Assembly: GCA_041664985.1 (NCBI GenBank)
Contig: JBAYJS010000019.1
Span: 1 to 21,625, forward strand
DNA from: JBAYJS01 sp041664985
GTDB taxonomy: Bacteria > Patescibacteriota > Patescibacteriia > Buchananbacterales > UBA6539
Direction of reading: 5' to 3'
DNA: 21,625 nucleotides
The notes under the pieces: model-generated
What the model saw: the letters and a program-made list of their open reading frames with translations, nothing else
The model's database searches: none
Told to the model about the DNA's origin: nothing
Program-made: the position numbers and the translations under genes
Part shown: positions 13,147 to 21,084 of the stretch, in pieces
How positions within the stretch are numbered: position 1 is the first letter of the stretch
How the letters are laid out: every line of letters starts with the position of its first letter

Positions 13147-13169
13147 ATTATTTAGATTTTATAAACTAG

Positions 13170-13715
13170 CTAAGCACCTTTGGCGGCCGCTTTACCGACT
13201 TTACGAATAATAGTTTCTTCAACATATTTAATCCCCTTACCTTTGTAAGGTTCCGGTTTTCGCAATAGTCTGATTTCCGCAGCGATTTGCCCAACGGCTT
13301 GTTTATCAATACCGGTAATCGTAATCAGGTTTTTCTCAACTTTCATTTCAATGCCTTTGGGAATTGGATAGTTAATCGGATGAGAATAACCCAAACTTAA
13401 ATTCAAAGCATTACCAGCAACGGCAGCTTTATAACCAACGCCGTTAATTTCCAGCTGACGGGAAAAACCAACCGTGGTACCGGTAATCATATTGGAAATT
13501 AATCGTTGAAATAAACCCCAAAGTGAATTTTGTTTTTTCTCTTCTGGATTTTTTACGGCAACGACTATCTCGTTGTCTTTTTTCTCAACCAAAACATCCG
13601 GATGCAAAATTTGTTTCAATTCGCCTTTTGGTCCTTTGACGGTGATGACTTGATTTTCAATCTTAACGTCAACGCCGCTAGGAATATTGATTGATTGTTT
13701 ACCGATTCTACTCAT
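13170..13715 (-). CDS. rplF: Large subunit ribosomal protein L6
   Basis: L6 sits near the factor-binding site of the large subunit. It begins MSRIGKQSINIPSGVDV and ends with the conserved KPEPYKGKGIKYVEE motif in the second of its two repeated domains. At 181 residues it is of normal length (about 177), with a short Ala/Lys C-terminus. It starts 5 nt after rpsH. Confidence 0.97.
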   Translation of the reverse strand: MSRIGKQSINIPSGVDVKIENQVITVKGPKGELKQILHPDVLVEKKDNEIVVAVKNPEEKKQNSLWGLFQRLISNMITGTTVGFSRQLEINGVGYKAAVAGNALNLSLGYSHPINYPIPKGIEMKVEKNLITITGIDKQAVGQIAAEIRLLRKPEPYKGKGIKYVEETIIRKVGKAAAKGA

Positions 13716-13720
13716 AATTT

Positions 13721-14116
13721 TTAATAAATTTCACAGATTAATTCACCACCCAAATTTTTCTTTTTTGCTTCTTTATTGGTCATTAAACCCTGAGGGGTGG
13801 AAACGATTGCAATACCTAAACTATTCAAAACTACCGGCAATTTATCTTTGGAAACATAAACGCGGCGGCCGGGTTTACTGATCCGTTTCAAATTTTCAAT
13901 CGCCGGTTCTTTACCGTTGTATTTCAAAACAATTCTGATTTCATTGAATTTAGTACCGGGATTTTCAATTTTTTCAACTTGTTTAACATAGCCATGCTGT
14001 TTTAGAATTTCAGCGATTGCCATTTTAATTTTTGAGAAAGGCAAAACCACCTCTGGCTTTCTTACAGCCAGGGCATTTCTAACTCTTGTTAACATGTCAG
14101 CGATTGGATCAGTCAT
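13721..14116 (-). CDS. rpsH: Small subunit ribosomal protein S8
   Basis: S8 binds the central domain of 16S rRNA early in assembly. It begins MTDPIADMLTRVRNA, has PFSKIKMAIAEILKQHGYV, and ends with GIAIVSTPQGLMTNKEAKK and GGELICEIY, the RNA-binding C-terminal signature. The 131-residue length is standard. The 37-nt gap to rpsN is longer than most in this operon, with nothing recognisable in it. In E. coli S8 regulates this operon by binding the rplE mRNA; I did not see that structure here. Confidence 0.97.
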   Translation of the reverse strand: MTDPIADMLTRVRNALAVRKPEVVLPFSKIKMAIAEILKQHGYVKQVEKIENPGTKFNEIRIVLKYNGKEPAIENLKRISKPGRRVYVSKDKLPVVLNSLGIAIVSTPQGLMTNKEAKKKNLGGELICEIY

Positions 14117-14153
14117 ATTAAAATAAAATTTAAATCTAAAAAATTATAGTTTA

Positions 14154-14339
14154 TTACCAACTTGATTTCCGAATACCAGGCAGTTGGCCATTACCGGCTA
14201 ATTCGCGAAAGCAGATTCGACATAAATCAAAATCGCGAATATATGACCGACGGCGACCGCAACGCCAACAGCGTCGCACTATCCGGCTGGAATACTTTGG
14301 TTTATTTTTTGATTTTACAATTTGTGCTTCAGTTGCCAT
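14154..14339 (-). CDS. rpsN: Small subunit ribosomal protein S14, zinc-binding type
   Basis: This 61-residue protein is the short zinc type (also named rpsZ), not the roughly 100-residue zinc-free type. The zinc knuckle is C24-x2-C27 and C40-x2-C43 (RRCWRCGRRRSY ... DLCRICFREL), and it ends with the family's GIRKSSW. It starts 2 nt after rplE. Use of the zinc form shows no zinc-independent substitution at this locus. Confidence 0.97.
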   Translation of the reverse strand: MATEAQIVKSKNKPKYSSRIVRRCWRCGRRRSYIRDFDLCRICFRELAGNGQLPGIRKSSW

Positions 14340-14341
14340 AT

Positions 14342-14881
14342 TTATTTGCTAAAAGGAAAACCTAAATTTTTAAATAGTTCTAAACCTTCTTCTTTGGTTT
14401 TGGCGCTAGTTACAACCGTAATTTGCAAACCGTGAATTTTTTCAATTTCATCGGATTTGATTTCCGGAAAAGAAATATGTTCTTTAAAACCAAGATTTAG
14501 ATTACCTTGTGGATCAATTGATTTAGTATCTAAACCGCGGAAATCTCTAACCCGAGGAAAAGTGACATTGATTAATTTGTCTAAAAAATCATACATTCTT
14601 TGACCGCGTAAAGTCACCATCATACCAACAATTAATCCTTCTCTGATTTTGAAATTGGAAATTGATTTTTTAGCGGCGGTTTTAACTGGTTTTTGACCGG
14701 TAATTCTCATCAAGGTATTTTCAGCGACTTCATTGAATTTAACATCTCTTAAACCCTGGCCAGTACCAATATTAACCACGACCTTTTCAATTTTTGGAAC
14801 AGCTAAATTATTCTTATATCCAAATTTTTCTTTTAAGGCAGGAATGGCTTTTTTCTGATAAATTTCACTTAAACGACTCAT
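14342..14881 (-). CDS. rplE: Large subunit ribosomal protein L5
   Basis: L5 binds 5S rRNA and contacts the P-site tRNA. Recognisable segments are VPKIEKVVVNIGTGQG (29-44), ITGQKPVKTAAKKSISNFKIREG, VTLRGQRMYDFLDKL and FPRVRDFRGLD, and it ends in LGFPF, typical of bacterial L5. The 179-residue length is standard. It follows rplX by 12 nt. Confidence 0.97.
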   Translation of the reverse strand: MSRLSEIYQKKAIPALKEKFGYKNNLAVPKIEKVVVNIGTGQGLRDVKFNEVAENTLMRITGQKPVKTAAKKSISNFKIREGLIVGMMVTLRGQRMYDFLDKLINVTFPRVRDFRGLDTKSIDPQGNLNLGFKEHISFPEIKSDEIEKIHGLQITVVTSAKTKEEGLELFKNLGFPFSK

Positions 14882-14893
14882 AAATTTATACGA

Positions 14894-15202
14894 CTAAATT
14901 ATCTCATTACACTTTTTACAAATTCTTGATTTTTTCTTGTTTTCTAAAATTTTATAACCGACCTTACCAACTGCTCCACATTTAGGACAAACCAGGGCAA
15001 CATTACTGATATTCATTGCAGCCGGGAATTGAATTCTTTGACCCTTCTCCCCTTGTTTTTTGGGCCGCATATTTTTAAACATTAAATTAATGCCTTCAAT
15101 TGAGACTTTATCACGCTCGGAAAAAATCTGCAAAACTTTACCAGTTTTACCTTTATCTTTACCGACTAATACTTTTACTTTGTCAGATTTTTTAATCTTC
15201 AT
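14894..15202 (-). CDS. rplX: Large subunit ribosomal protein L24 with zinc ribbon
   Basis: L24 is an assembly initiator of the large subunit. The KOW motif is at the N-terminus (DKVKVLVGKDKGKTGKVLQI, 7-26), followed by EGINLMFKNMRPKKQGEKG. The C-terminal part carries two CxxC pairs, C72-x2-C75 and C95-x2-C98, a likely zinc ribbon that is present in some bacterial L24 and absent in E. coli. The 102-residue length is normal. It lies 11 nt after rplN. Confidence 0.97.
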   Translation of the reverse strand: MKIKKSDKVKVLVGKDKGKTGKVLQIFSERDKVSIEGINLMFKNMRPKKQGEKGQRIQFPAAMNISNVALVCPKCGAVGKVGYKILENKKKSRICKKCNEII

Positions 15203-15213
15203 ATGGATAAAAT

Positions 15214-15585
15214 TTATAATACTTCGGGTGCTAAAGAAATAATTTTAGTAAAACCTTGGTTTCTTAATTCGCGAGCCACTGGCCCAAAAATCCGGGTGCC
15301 TTTTGGCTCTTTATTTTTTTTATCAATAATAACAGCGGCATTATCATCAAATCTAACATAGGAACCGTCCGGTCTTCTGGTTTCTTTTCTGGTGCGAACC
15401 ACAACGGCGTGCAAAACTTCGCCTTTTTTAACCATGCTATGAGGAACGGCTTCTTTGACTGAAACTGTAATAATATCACCAACGCCAGCATAACGTCTCT
15501 GGTAGCCGTTTAAAACTTTAATACACTGGATCTTTTTAGCACCGGTATTATCTGCAACTTTTAACATTGTTCTTAATTGAACCAT
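15214..15585 (-). CDS. rplN: Large subunit ribosomal protein L14
   Basis: L14 is a beta-barrel protein at the subunit interface. It begins with the invariant LRTMLKVADNTGAKKIQCI and contains RRYAGVGDIITVSVKEA and RIFGPVARELR near the end. At 123 residues it has the standard length of about 122. It starts 11 nt after rpsQ. Confidence 0.97.
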   Translation of the reverse strand: MVQLRTMLKVADNTGAKKIQCIKVLNGYQRRYAGVGDIITVSVKEAVPHSMVKKGEVLHAVVVRTRKETRRPDGSYVRFDDNAAVIIDKKNKEPKGTRIFGPVARELRNQGFTKIISLAPEVL

Positions 15586-15596
15586 AGGTCGAAAAA

Positions 15597-15863
15597 TTAT
15601 GAATTCTTTTTAGCTTTTGGCAAAACTCGCCATCTTTTATCTTTACTCATTGGCCGGCATTCAACGAAATTAGCCACTTCACCCTTTTTATATTCGTTAT
15701 TCTGATCATGAACTTTATATTTTTTGGAAACAATGTAACGTTTTAAATATTTTGGGTGAACTTTGGTGCTTTTTACTTCAACCACAATAGTCTTATCGTT
15801 TTTATTAGAAACGACTTTACCCTCAAATGTTTTTTTTATTACTTTTTTAGCGTCTTTAGTCAT
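15597..15863 (-). CDS. rpsQ: Small subunit ribosomal protein S17
   Basis: S17 is an OB-fold protein binding the 5' domain of 16S rRNA. EGKVVSNKNDKTIVVEV (14-30) is the first strand pair, followed by HPKYLKRYIVSKKYKVHDQ and VECRPMSKDKRWRVL, the conserved RNA-contact segments. The 88 residues include about ten extra basic residues at the N-terminus. It lies 4 nt after rpmC. Confidence 0.96.
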   Translation of the reverse strand: MTKDAKKVIKKTFEGKVVSNKNDKTIVVEVKSTKVHPKYLKRYIVSKKYKVHDQNNEYKKGEVANFVECRPMSKDKRWRVLPKAKKNS

Positions 15864-15867
15864 AAAA

Positions 15868-16074
15868 TTATTTGACTTCTTTAGTTTCTTTCTTCTTTTG
15901 GTTGATTAAAAACAAAGTCTGAGCAATAGTAATTCTGATCTTTTTAATTTCATTAACATTCTTTAGCTGATTAGAAGCAACCTTAAATCTCATTTCTCGC
16001 AATTTTTCACGAGAATCAGCCAATAGCTTGGTTAGTTCTTTCTCACTTTGATTTTTTAATTCCTTAAAATTCAT
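15868..16074 (-). CDS. rpmC: Large subunit ribosomal protein L29
   Basis: L29 is a small two-helix protein near the exit tunnel that helps dock trigger factor and SRP. The N-terminal helix has NFKELKNQSEKELTKLLADS, then LREMRFKVASNQLKNVNEIKKIRITIAQ, the core L29 motif. The 68-residue length is normal. It lies 8 nt after rplP and 4 nt before rpsQ. Confidence 0.96.
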   Translation of the reverse strand: MNFKELKNQSEKELTKLLADSREKLREMRFKVASNQLKNVNEIKKIRITIAQTLFLINQKKKETKEVK

Positions 16075-16082
16075 ATTCTAAA

Positions 16083-16487
16083 TTACTTAACGATAAAACT
16101 GGTTTTAGTTGGTAATTTGTGAGCGGCCAAACGCATCGCTTCTTTGGCGGTTTCTTCTGGAACGCCGTCCATTTCAAATAAAATCATACCTGGTTTAATA
16201 ACGGCAACATAGTGATCAACTGGACCTTTACCTGAACCCATAGTTGACTGTTCACCTTTTTGGGTGACTGGTTTGTCAGGAAAAATTCGAATCCAGACTT
16301 TACCGTCGCGGCGAATGAAACGAGTAATGGCGCGTCTGGCAGCTTCAATTTGTCTGGCAGTTAACCAGCAATTACTTAAAGCTTTAAGACCATATTTGCC
16401 AAAATTAATCTCAGCACCGGCAGTGGCTTTGCCTTTGAAATTTCCTTTATGCTGTTTTCTATGTTTTATCTTTCTGGGCGATAACAT
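16083..16487 (-). CDS. rplP: Large subunit ribosomal protein L16
   Basis: L16 positions tRNA in the A site region of the large subunit. It starts MLSPRKIKHRKQHKG and has the conserved FGKYGLKAL, ARQIEAARRAITR, VWIRIFPDKPVTQKG and MGSGKGPVDHYVAV segments. At 134 residues it is standard length. It starts 2 nt after rpsC stops, implying coupled translation. Confidence 0.97.
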   Translation of the reverse strand: MLSPRKIKHRKQHKGNFKGKATAGAEINFGKYGLKALSNCWLTARQIEAARRAITRFIRRDGKVWIRIFPDKPVTQKGEQSTMGSGKGPVDHYVAVIKPGMILFEMDGVPEETAKEAMRLAAHKLPTKTSFIVK

Positions 16488-16489
16488 AC

Positions 16490-17182
16490 TTATTTACTGT
16501 TATTTTTTTCTTTAATCGTTGTATTGATAACTTCTTTTTCTTTATCTTTTTTAAATACCTGTCCTTTATAAATCCAAACTTTAACGCCAATGGCTCCGTA
16601 AGTGGTTCTGGCAACACCTCTGGCATAATCAATATCGGCTCTCAAAGTATGCAACGGTAAGCTGCCGGAAGTTAAAGTTTCAGTTCTAGCGATTTCAGCG
16701 CCGTTTAACCGACCGGAAATAATAATTTTAATACCTTTGGCATCGGTCTTATTCACTTTGCCAATCGATTGTTTCATGGCGCGGCGATAAGGTATACGTT
16801 TTTCAATATCGGCAATAATACTTTGAACAATTAATTCGGAGACTGAATTTGGATTGGTAACCTCTTTAATATTGATATTTAAACTGCTTTTGGCATCTAA
16901 AAATTGGGTTTTGATTTTTTTCTTCAGCTCTTCCACTCCTTGACCGCCACGACCAATGATAACGCCGGGCTTGGCTGAATAAATAATAACTGTCGTAACC
17001 GTAGCCGATCTTTCAATTTCAATTTTGGCCACAGCCGCTTCTTTCAATTCTTTTCTTAAAAATTTCTTTAATAAAATATCTTGCCGTAAAAACCTGGCAT
17101 ACTCTTTTCGAGAAAACCATTTTGAATCCCAACCGTACAAAACTCCGACGCGAAATATTTTTGGATGTACTTTATGTCCCAT
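16490..17182 (-). CDS. rpsC: Small subunit ribosomal protein S3
   Basis: S3 lines the mRNA entry channel. It begins MGHKVHPKIFRVGV, has a type II KH domain with PGVIIGRGGQGVEEL (GRGG at 77-80), and the C-terminal domain contains GAEIARTETLTSGSLPLHTLRADIDYA and TYGAIGVKVWIYKG, all typical. The 230-residue length is normal, ending in a Lys/Asn-rich tail. It follows rplV by 17 nt. Confidence 0.97.
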   Translation of the reverse strand: MGHKVHPKIFRVGVLYGWDSKWFSRKEYARFLRQDILLKKFLRKELKEAAVAKIEIERSATVTTVIIYSAKPGVIIGRGGQGVEELKKKIKTQFLDAKSSLNINIKEVTNPNSVSELIVQSIIADIEKRIPYRRAMKQSIGKVNKTDAKGIKIIISGRLNGAEIARTETLTSGSLPLHTLRADIDYARGVARTTYGAIGVKVWIYKGQVFKKDKEKEVINTTIKEKNNSK

Positions 17183-17199
17183 AGTATGATAATTAATAA

Positions 17200-17814
17200 C
17201 TAACCGGTTTTGCGTTGAAAGACTCCCTTAAGAAAGCCTTTACTTTCCTTACCACCTGTTTTTTGACCTTTATTATTAATACTTTTGTTAGCGGTTTTTT
17301 TGATTTGATCCGGACTGACAATTTTAATATCTTCTTTGCTTTCTTTTTTAATAACGGCTTGTTTTTTGGCACCGGCTCTGACACCCAAAATTAAATCAAT
17401 ATGGCTGGTTCTTTTGTGAATCGGCGCAGAACGACCGTGAGCCCGCGGCATCCAGCGTTTTAAAACCGGACCGGCGTTGGCAGTGATTACTTTAACATAC
17501 AAATCGTTTTTGTCTAAATGAAAATTGTTTTCGGCATTAGCAACTGCGGAATTCAAAAGCTTGATTATCGGTCTGGCCGCGGCTTTATTCACAAAATTCA
17601 AACCAGCTAAAGCTGAGGGAATTTCTTGACCGCGCAAAGGATTAGTCACCAAACGGATTTTTTTAGCTGACATTCGCAGATAGCGTAAAGAAGCTTTAAC
17701 TTCTGCCACATCTTTTTTCTTGTCAGCTTGCGGCTTGGCTTTTTTAACCAAAGTCTTGCTGTCAGTTTTGGCAACCTCGGTCTTTTTTTCGGTTTTTTTA
17801 GTGGCTTTTTCCAT
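17200..17814 (-). CDS. rplV: Large subunit ribosomal protein L22 with long basic extensions
   Basis: L22 lines the peptide exit tunnel. The conserved core spans about residues 40-150: LRYLRMSAKKIRLVTNPLRG, NSAVANAENNF, and the tunnel beta-hairpin tip around WMPRAHGRSAPIHKRTSHI. The protein has 204 residues, nearly twice the bacterial norm of about 110-115. Roughly 40 Lys/Thr/Ala-rich residues are added at the N-terminus and about 55 at the C-terminus, both low complexity and likely disordered or rRNA-bound. It follows rpsS by 19 nt. Confidence 0.96.
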   Translation of the reverse strand: MEKATKKTEKKTEVAKTDSKTLVKKAKPQADKKKDVAEVKASLRYLRMSAKKIRLVTNPLRGQEIPSALAGLNFVNKAAARPIIKLLNSAVANAENNFHLDKNDLYVKVITANAGPVLKRWMPRAHGRSAPIHKRTSHIDLILGVRAGAKKQAVIKKESKEDIKIVSPDQIKKTANKSINNKGQKTGGKESKGFLKGVFQRKTG

Positions 17815-17833
17815 ATTCTATAAAAATATTAGC

Positions 17834-18178
17834 TTACTTTTTAGTGGTAGTGGCAGCGGCCTGAGCTTTCTGTCTTTCGGCAGAGGCTTTATCGGCTGCG
17901 GCTTTAGCTTCTTCTTTAGCCATCTTACCGCCATGGCCATGGAAAGTTCGGGTTGGTGAAAATTCACCCAAACGATGTCCGACCATATTTTCAACAATCA
18001 AAACCGGTACGTGTTTTCGGCCATCATGAACACCAAAGGTAAAACCAACCATTTCCGGAGTAATCTGGCAAGCTCGATCCCAAGTTTTGACTATCACCTT
18101 ATCACTGATTTTAATCTTGGAAATCTTTTTTAATAATTTTTCGTTAACGTATGGCCCTTTTTTTAAACTTCTGGACAT
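17834..18178 (-). CDS. rpsS: Small subunit ribosomal protein S19
   Basis: S19 sits in the head of the small subunit near the B1a bridge. It begins MSRSLKKGPYVNEKLLKKI and contains IVKTWDRACQITPEMVGFTFGVHDGRKHVPV and VGHRLGEFSPTRTFHGHGG, the family signature. The core ends near residue 88; residues 89-114 form an Ala/Lys/Gln-rich tail not found in E. coli S19 (92 residues). It follows rplB by 4 nt. Confidence 0.97.
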   Translation of the reverse strand: MSRSLKKGPYVNEKLLKKISKIKISDKVIVKTWDRACQITPEMVGFTFGVHDGRKHVPVLIVENMVGHRLGEFSPTRTFHGHGGKMAKEEAKAAADKASAERQKAQAAATTTKK

Positions 18179-18182
18179 AAAA

Positions 18183-19028
18183 TTATTTTCTTCGTTTATT
18201 CTTTCGTCTTTGAATAATAAATTTATCTGAATATTTATTATGTTTTCTGGTTAAAACGCCTAAGGCTTTTTTACCCCAAGGAGTTTTTGGCGCTTTCATA
18301 CCAATCGGGTTGTGGCCTTCACCACCACCGTGCGGATGGTCAACCGGATTCATAACTTTACCACGAACCGATGGTCGGATGCCTAAATGGCGATTACGAC
18401 CGGCTTTACCGATTCGAATATGCATGGCATCAGGATTTGAAACTTGACCAATGGTGGCTAAACAATCAGCGGCAATTAATCGAACTTCTGTGGAAGGCAT
18501 TTTGATGTTAGCTTGACCGCCTTCAACTGCCATTAATTTAGCGGCTGAACCGGCGGTTCTGACTAACTGGCCACCTTTACCGGGAGCAATCTCGATTTCA
18601 TAAATTATTGAACCTAACGGGATATACTTGATTGGCATGCGGTTACCCGGTTTATACTCAATTTGATTTTTTGAAGAAAGCACTTGGTCGCCGATTTTTA
18701 AATCAACCGGAGCAATCATGTAGGCTTTAACGCCGTCTTGATATTGGATCAAAGCGATTCTGGCGCGGCGATTAGGATCATATTCAATTGCTAAAACCGT
18801 TGCCGGAACGTCAAATTTGTAGCGTTTATAATCAATTAAACGATAATATTGTTTGGCTCCCCCACCTTGATGACGAACGGTAATTTTACCGCTGGCATTT
18901 CGGCCACCTTTTTTCTTTTTAATTTTGATCAACTTTTTTTCCGGCGCTTTTTTGGTAATATCTTCAAAAGTATCAACAGAAGTCTGTCGTCTAGCGGGTG
19001 AAGTTGGTTTGTATATTCTAATTGGCAT
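18183..19028 (-). CDS. rplB: Large subunit ribosomal protein L2
   Basis: L2 is a core protein near the peptidyl transferase centre and bridge B7b. It has the RNA-binding and SH3-like domains (GKITVRHQGGGAKQYYRLIDYKR near 47-69) and the C-terminal signature HPHGGGEGHNPIG with the functionally important His. The terminus is the usual basic IIQRRKNKRRK. At 281 residues it is of normal length. It follows rplW by 5 nt. Confidence 0.97.
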   Translation of the reverse strand: MPIRIYKPTSPARRQTSVDTFEDITKKAPEKKLIKIKKKKGGRNASGKITVRHQGGGAKQYYRLIDYKRYKFDVPATVLAIEYDPNRRARIALIQYQDGVKAYMIAPVDLKIGDQVLSSKNQIEYKPGNRMPIKYIPLGSIIYEIEIAPGKGGQLVRTAGSAAKLMAVEGGQANIKMPSTEVRLIAADCLATIGQVSNPDAMHIRIGKAGRNRHLGIRPSVRGKVMNPVDHPHGGGEGHNPIGMKAPKTPWGKKALGVLTRKHNKYSDKFIIQRRKNKRRK

Positions 19029-19033
19029 AATTT

Positions 19034-19477
19034 TTAAACTCCTTCGTAAACTTCAATTTTATCACCGGCTTTTAAAGTCACAATCGCTTTTTTCCAGCCC
19101 TTAGTTCTGCCAGAAGTTCTGCCGTAGCGAACATAGCGGCCGGAAAAATTAGAAATATTAACGGCAACCGGATTAACTTTATAAATAGTTCGAATGGCTT
19201 TTTTAACTTCAACTTTATTCATCTTCGGATTAATCGCAAAAACGTATTTATTCAAACTGGCTAAAAAAGTAGCCTTTTCAGTCACCAAAGGTTTGATTAA
19301 AACCTGATAGGCTTGATTGGTTAAACCTTTCATTTCAGTGGTTTTAGTCGCCGGTTTGGTTAAAGATTTTTCTTCCTTTACGGTTTCTTTAATCGGTTTA
19401 GCTTCAACTTTTTTAACCGGTTTTTTAGCTACCACTTCGGCCTCGTCTTTAGTTTTTGGTTTATTAAAAATTCCCAT
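19034..19477 (-). CDS. rplW: Large subunit ribosomal protein L23 with N-terminal extension
   Basis: L23 lies at the tunnel exit and is the docking site for trigger factor and SRP. The core begins near residue 55 with AYQVLIKPLVTEKATFL and continues through NKYVFAINPKMNKVEVKKAIRTIYKV and GWKKAIVTLKAGDKIEV. Residues 1-52 are a Lys/Glu/Thr-rich extension that the E. coli protein lacks, giving 147 residues in place of about 100. Being at the exit site, the extension could alter chaperone docking (inference). It follows rplD by 5 nt. Confidence 0.96.
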   Translation of the reverse strand: MGIFNKPKTKDEAEVVAKKPVKKVEAKPIKETVKEEKSLTKPATKTTEMKGLTNQAYQVLIKPLVTEKATFLASLNKYVFAINPKMNKVEVKKAIRTIYKVNPVAVNISNFSGRYVRYGRTSGRTKGWKKAIVTLKAGDKIEVYEGV

Positions 19478-19482
19478 AGTGA

Positions 19483-20175
19483 TTATTTAACAAAAGTTTT
19501 TTCAATGACTGGCAAAGAGTCAACAGCAATTAATAAATAGTTGGCTTGCAATACATCATAGACATTCAAACTGTTGGCCAAAATGGTCTCAAGGCGAGAA
19601 ACATTTTTGGTCGCCCGTCTGATTTTTTCATCTTTACTTGGCATAATGACTAAAACTTTTTTAGCCAATTTCTTTTTGGTTTTGCCGGCTGATTCTTCTT
19701 TCTTTTTAGCCGTTGATTTTTTATCTCTTAAATCTAAATTTTGTAAAATTTCAAAAAATTTCTTGGTTTTGGCTTTTTCCAATTCCAATTTGTCAATCAA
19801 AATGATTTTTTGATTGGCCGCTTTATCAGATAAACACATTAAAATCGCTTTGCGGTTGGCTTTTTTATTAACCTTTTGGGTGAAATTTCTTTCGCTAGTC
19901 GGACCAAAAGTAATACCACCACTGCGCCACAAAGGAGATCTGGTTGAACCATGTCTGGCTCGGCCGGTACCTTTTTGTTTCCAAGGCTTACGACCACCAC
20001 CAGCTACTTCACTGCGATCTTTAGTGTCGGCTAGAACTTGTCGGCGATTAGCTTGCAGGGCAACGACTGCCTGGGTAACTAATTCCGGTTTTACGGCAAT
20101 GCCAAAAACAGCCGGATTTAAATCCATTTCTTTGACTTTTTCACCGCTGAGATTGTAGACAGTTGCTTTTATCAT
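19483..20175 (-). CDS. rplD: Large subunit ribosomal protein L4
   Basis: L4 reaches into the exit tunnel and in E. coli also represses the S10 operon by acting on its leader. Conserved parts are the loop region RSEVAGGGRKPWKQKGTGRARHGSTRSPLWRSGG (about 54-87), reaching into the tunnel, and the C-terminal LETILANSLNVYDVL. A Lys/Ser-rich linker of about 25 residues (LRDKKSTAKKKEESAGKTKKK) is inserted in the globular domain, making 230 residues against about 201-210. It follows rplC by 6 nt. Confidence 0.97.
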   Translation of the reverse strand: MIKATVYNLSGEKVKEMDLNPAVFGIAVKPELVTQAVVALQANRRQVLADTKDRSEVAGGGRKPWKQKGTGRARHGSTRSPLWRSGGITFGPTSERNFTQKVNKKANRKAILMCLSDKAANQKIILIDKLELEKAKTKKFFEILQNLDLRDKKSTAKKKEESAGKTKKKLAKKVLVIMPSKDEKIRRATKNVSRLETILANSLNVYDVLQANYLLIAVDSLPVIEKTFVK

Positions 20176-20181
20176 AAAATA

Positions 20182-20940
20182 TTAAGCGTTAGTTTTTTCT
20201 TCTGGCTTAGTTTGCACTTCTTGAGACTCAACTTTCGGCTCTTCTTTTATTTCTTCTGCTTTTTCTTCAGTAGCTGCCAAAACCGGTTCAACTTTTGGTT
20301 CTTCTTTAGCTTCGGCTTCAATGATAAAATCGCCGACACCGGAAATTAAAAGTAAACCATTGGTCGCACCCGGCAAACCGCCTTTAATAAAAATTTCATT
20401 GGTTTTTTGATTGACTTCAATCACTTCTAAATTTTTAACCGTTACTGAAGCGTCGCCCATGTGACCAGCCATTCTAGTACCTTTAAAAACGTGTTGCGGA
20501 CCACCGGCACCGATTGAACCAGGCATTCTGAGCTGATCTTTATGACCATGAGTTGCCGGACTACCGGAAAAACCATGACGTTTAACCACACCCTGAAATC
20601 CCCTACCTTTAGAAGTACCGGCGACTTTAATAATATCACCCGGAGCAAAAATTTTGGCGGAAATGACATTGCCCACTGCCAAATTATTTTGATCCGGCTG
20701 GATTCTAAATTCTTTCAAAAAAGCAAAATTACCCAAATCCTTCAAATGTCCTTTTAAGGCTTTGCCGATTTTCTTTTTAGCGCCAAAACCTAACTGAACC
20801 GCAGTATAACCGTCCAATTTATCGGACTTTAACTGGGTGACAACACAAGGACCAGCGATTACCCGAGTCACGGCAACAACGTTTCCGTTTTCGGAAAATT
20901 TCTGGGTCATTTCTTTTTTTTCAGCTAGAATAAACTTCAT
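20182..20940 (-). CDS. rplC: Large subunit ribosomal protein L3 with acidic C-terminal tail
   Basis: L3 is an early assembly protein near the peptidyl transferase centre. Conserved parts include KEMTQKF near the N-terminus, VIAGPCVVTQLKSDKLDGYTAVQLGFG, and GRGFQGVVKRHGFSGSPATHGHKDQLRMPGSIGAGG with the SPATHG stretch. The core ends near residue 206; residues 207-252 are Glu/Lys/Pro-rich and strongly acidic, unusual for a protein that binds rRNA. It is preceded by a 195-nt untranslated gap with hairpins after rpsJ and followed closely by rplD. The ATG at 20940 has no Shine-Dalgarno. Confidence 0.96.
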   Translation of the reverse strand: MKFILAEKKEMTQKFSENGNVVAVTRVIAGPCVVTQLKSDKLDGYTAVQLGFGAKKKIGKALKGHLKDLGNFAFLKEFRIQPDQNNLAVGNVISAKIFAPGDIIKVAGTSKGRGFQGVVKRHGFSGSPATHGHKDQLRMPGSIGAGGPQHVFKGTRMAGHMGDASVTVKNLEVIEVNQKTNEIFIKGGLPGATNGLLLISGVGDFIIEAEAKEEPKVEPVLAATEEKAEEIKEEPKVESQEVQTKPEEKTNA

Positions 20941-20947
20941 ATTTTAC

Positions 20948-20978
20948 AAAAAATAAAATCTGCCTCAAAAAGCCAGAT
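20948..20978 (-). terminator. Candidate attenuator just before rplC
   Basis: On the minus strand, ATCTG (20974-20978) and CAGAT (20958-20962) form a 5-bp stem with an 11-nt loop in which one more G-C pair can form. It is followed by TTTATTTTTT (20957-20948). It ends only 7 nt before the rplC ATG. A competing hairpin (20972-20994) uses part of the same arm. Confidence 0.5.
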
Positions 20979-20994
20979 ATCAAAACCTGCTGGC
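20972..20994 (-). promoter_or_regulatory. Alternative hairpin competing with the rplC attenuator
   Basis: GCCAG (minus strand 20994-20990) pairs with CTGGC (20976-20972). The second arm overlaps the upstream arm of the terminator hairpin by three bases (20974-20976), so the two structures exclude each other, as in antiterminator-terminator switches. Seen as pairing potential only. Confidence 0.4.
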
Positions 20995-21062
20995 AAATTG
21001 TTTGGCTAATTTTTAGGAAATTACTAATCTCCTTAATTATAGTTTTGCGGCAATAAAGGTTT

Positions 21063-21084
21063 TTTTTCCGTTTTGACGGAAAAA
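21063..21084 (-). promoter_or_regulatory. Perfect hairpin in the rpsJ-rplC gap
   Basis: TTTTTCCGT and ACGGAAAAA form a perfect 9-bp stem with a 4-nt CAAA loop (minus strand 21084-21063). No T-tract follows it on the minus strand, so it is probably not a terminator for this operon. It may be a protein binding site or RNA processing site in the rplC leader. Confidence 0.5.

Noticed and set aside
19814..20158. Plus-strand 114-codon frame opposite rplD
   Set aside because: Antisense shadow of the conserved L4 gene.
21063..21084. The 9-bp hairpin in the rpsJ-rplC gap as an intrinsic terminator
   Set aside because: On the transcribed strand it is followed by A residues and CC rather than a T-tract, so it was kept only as a structural element.
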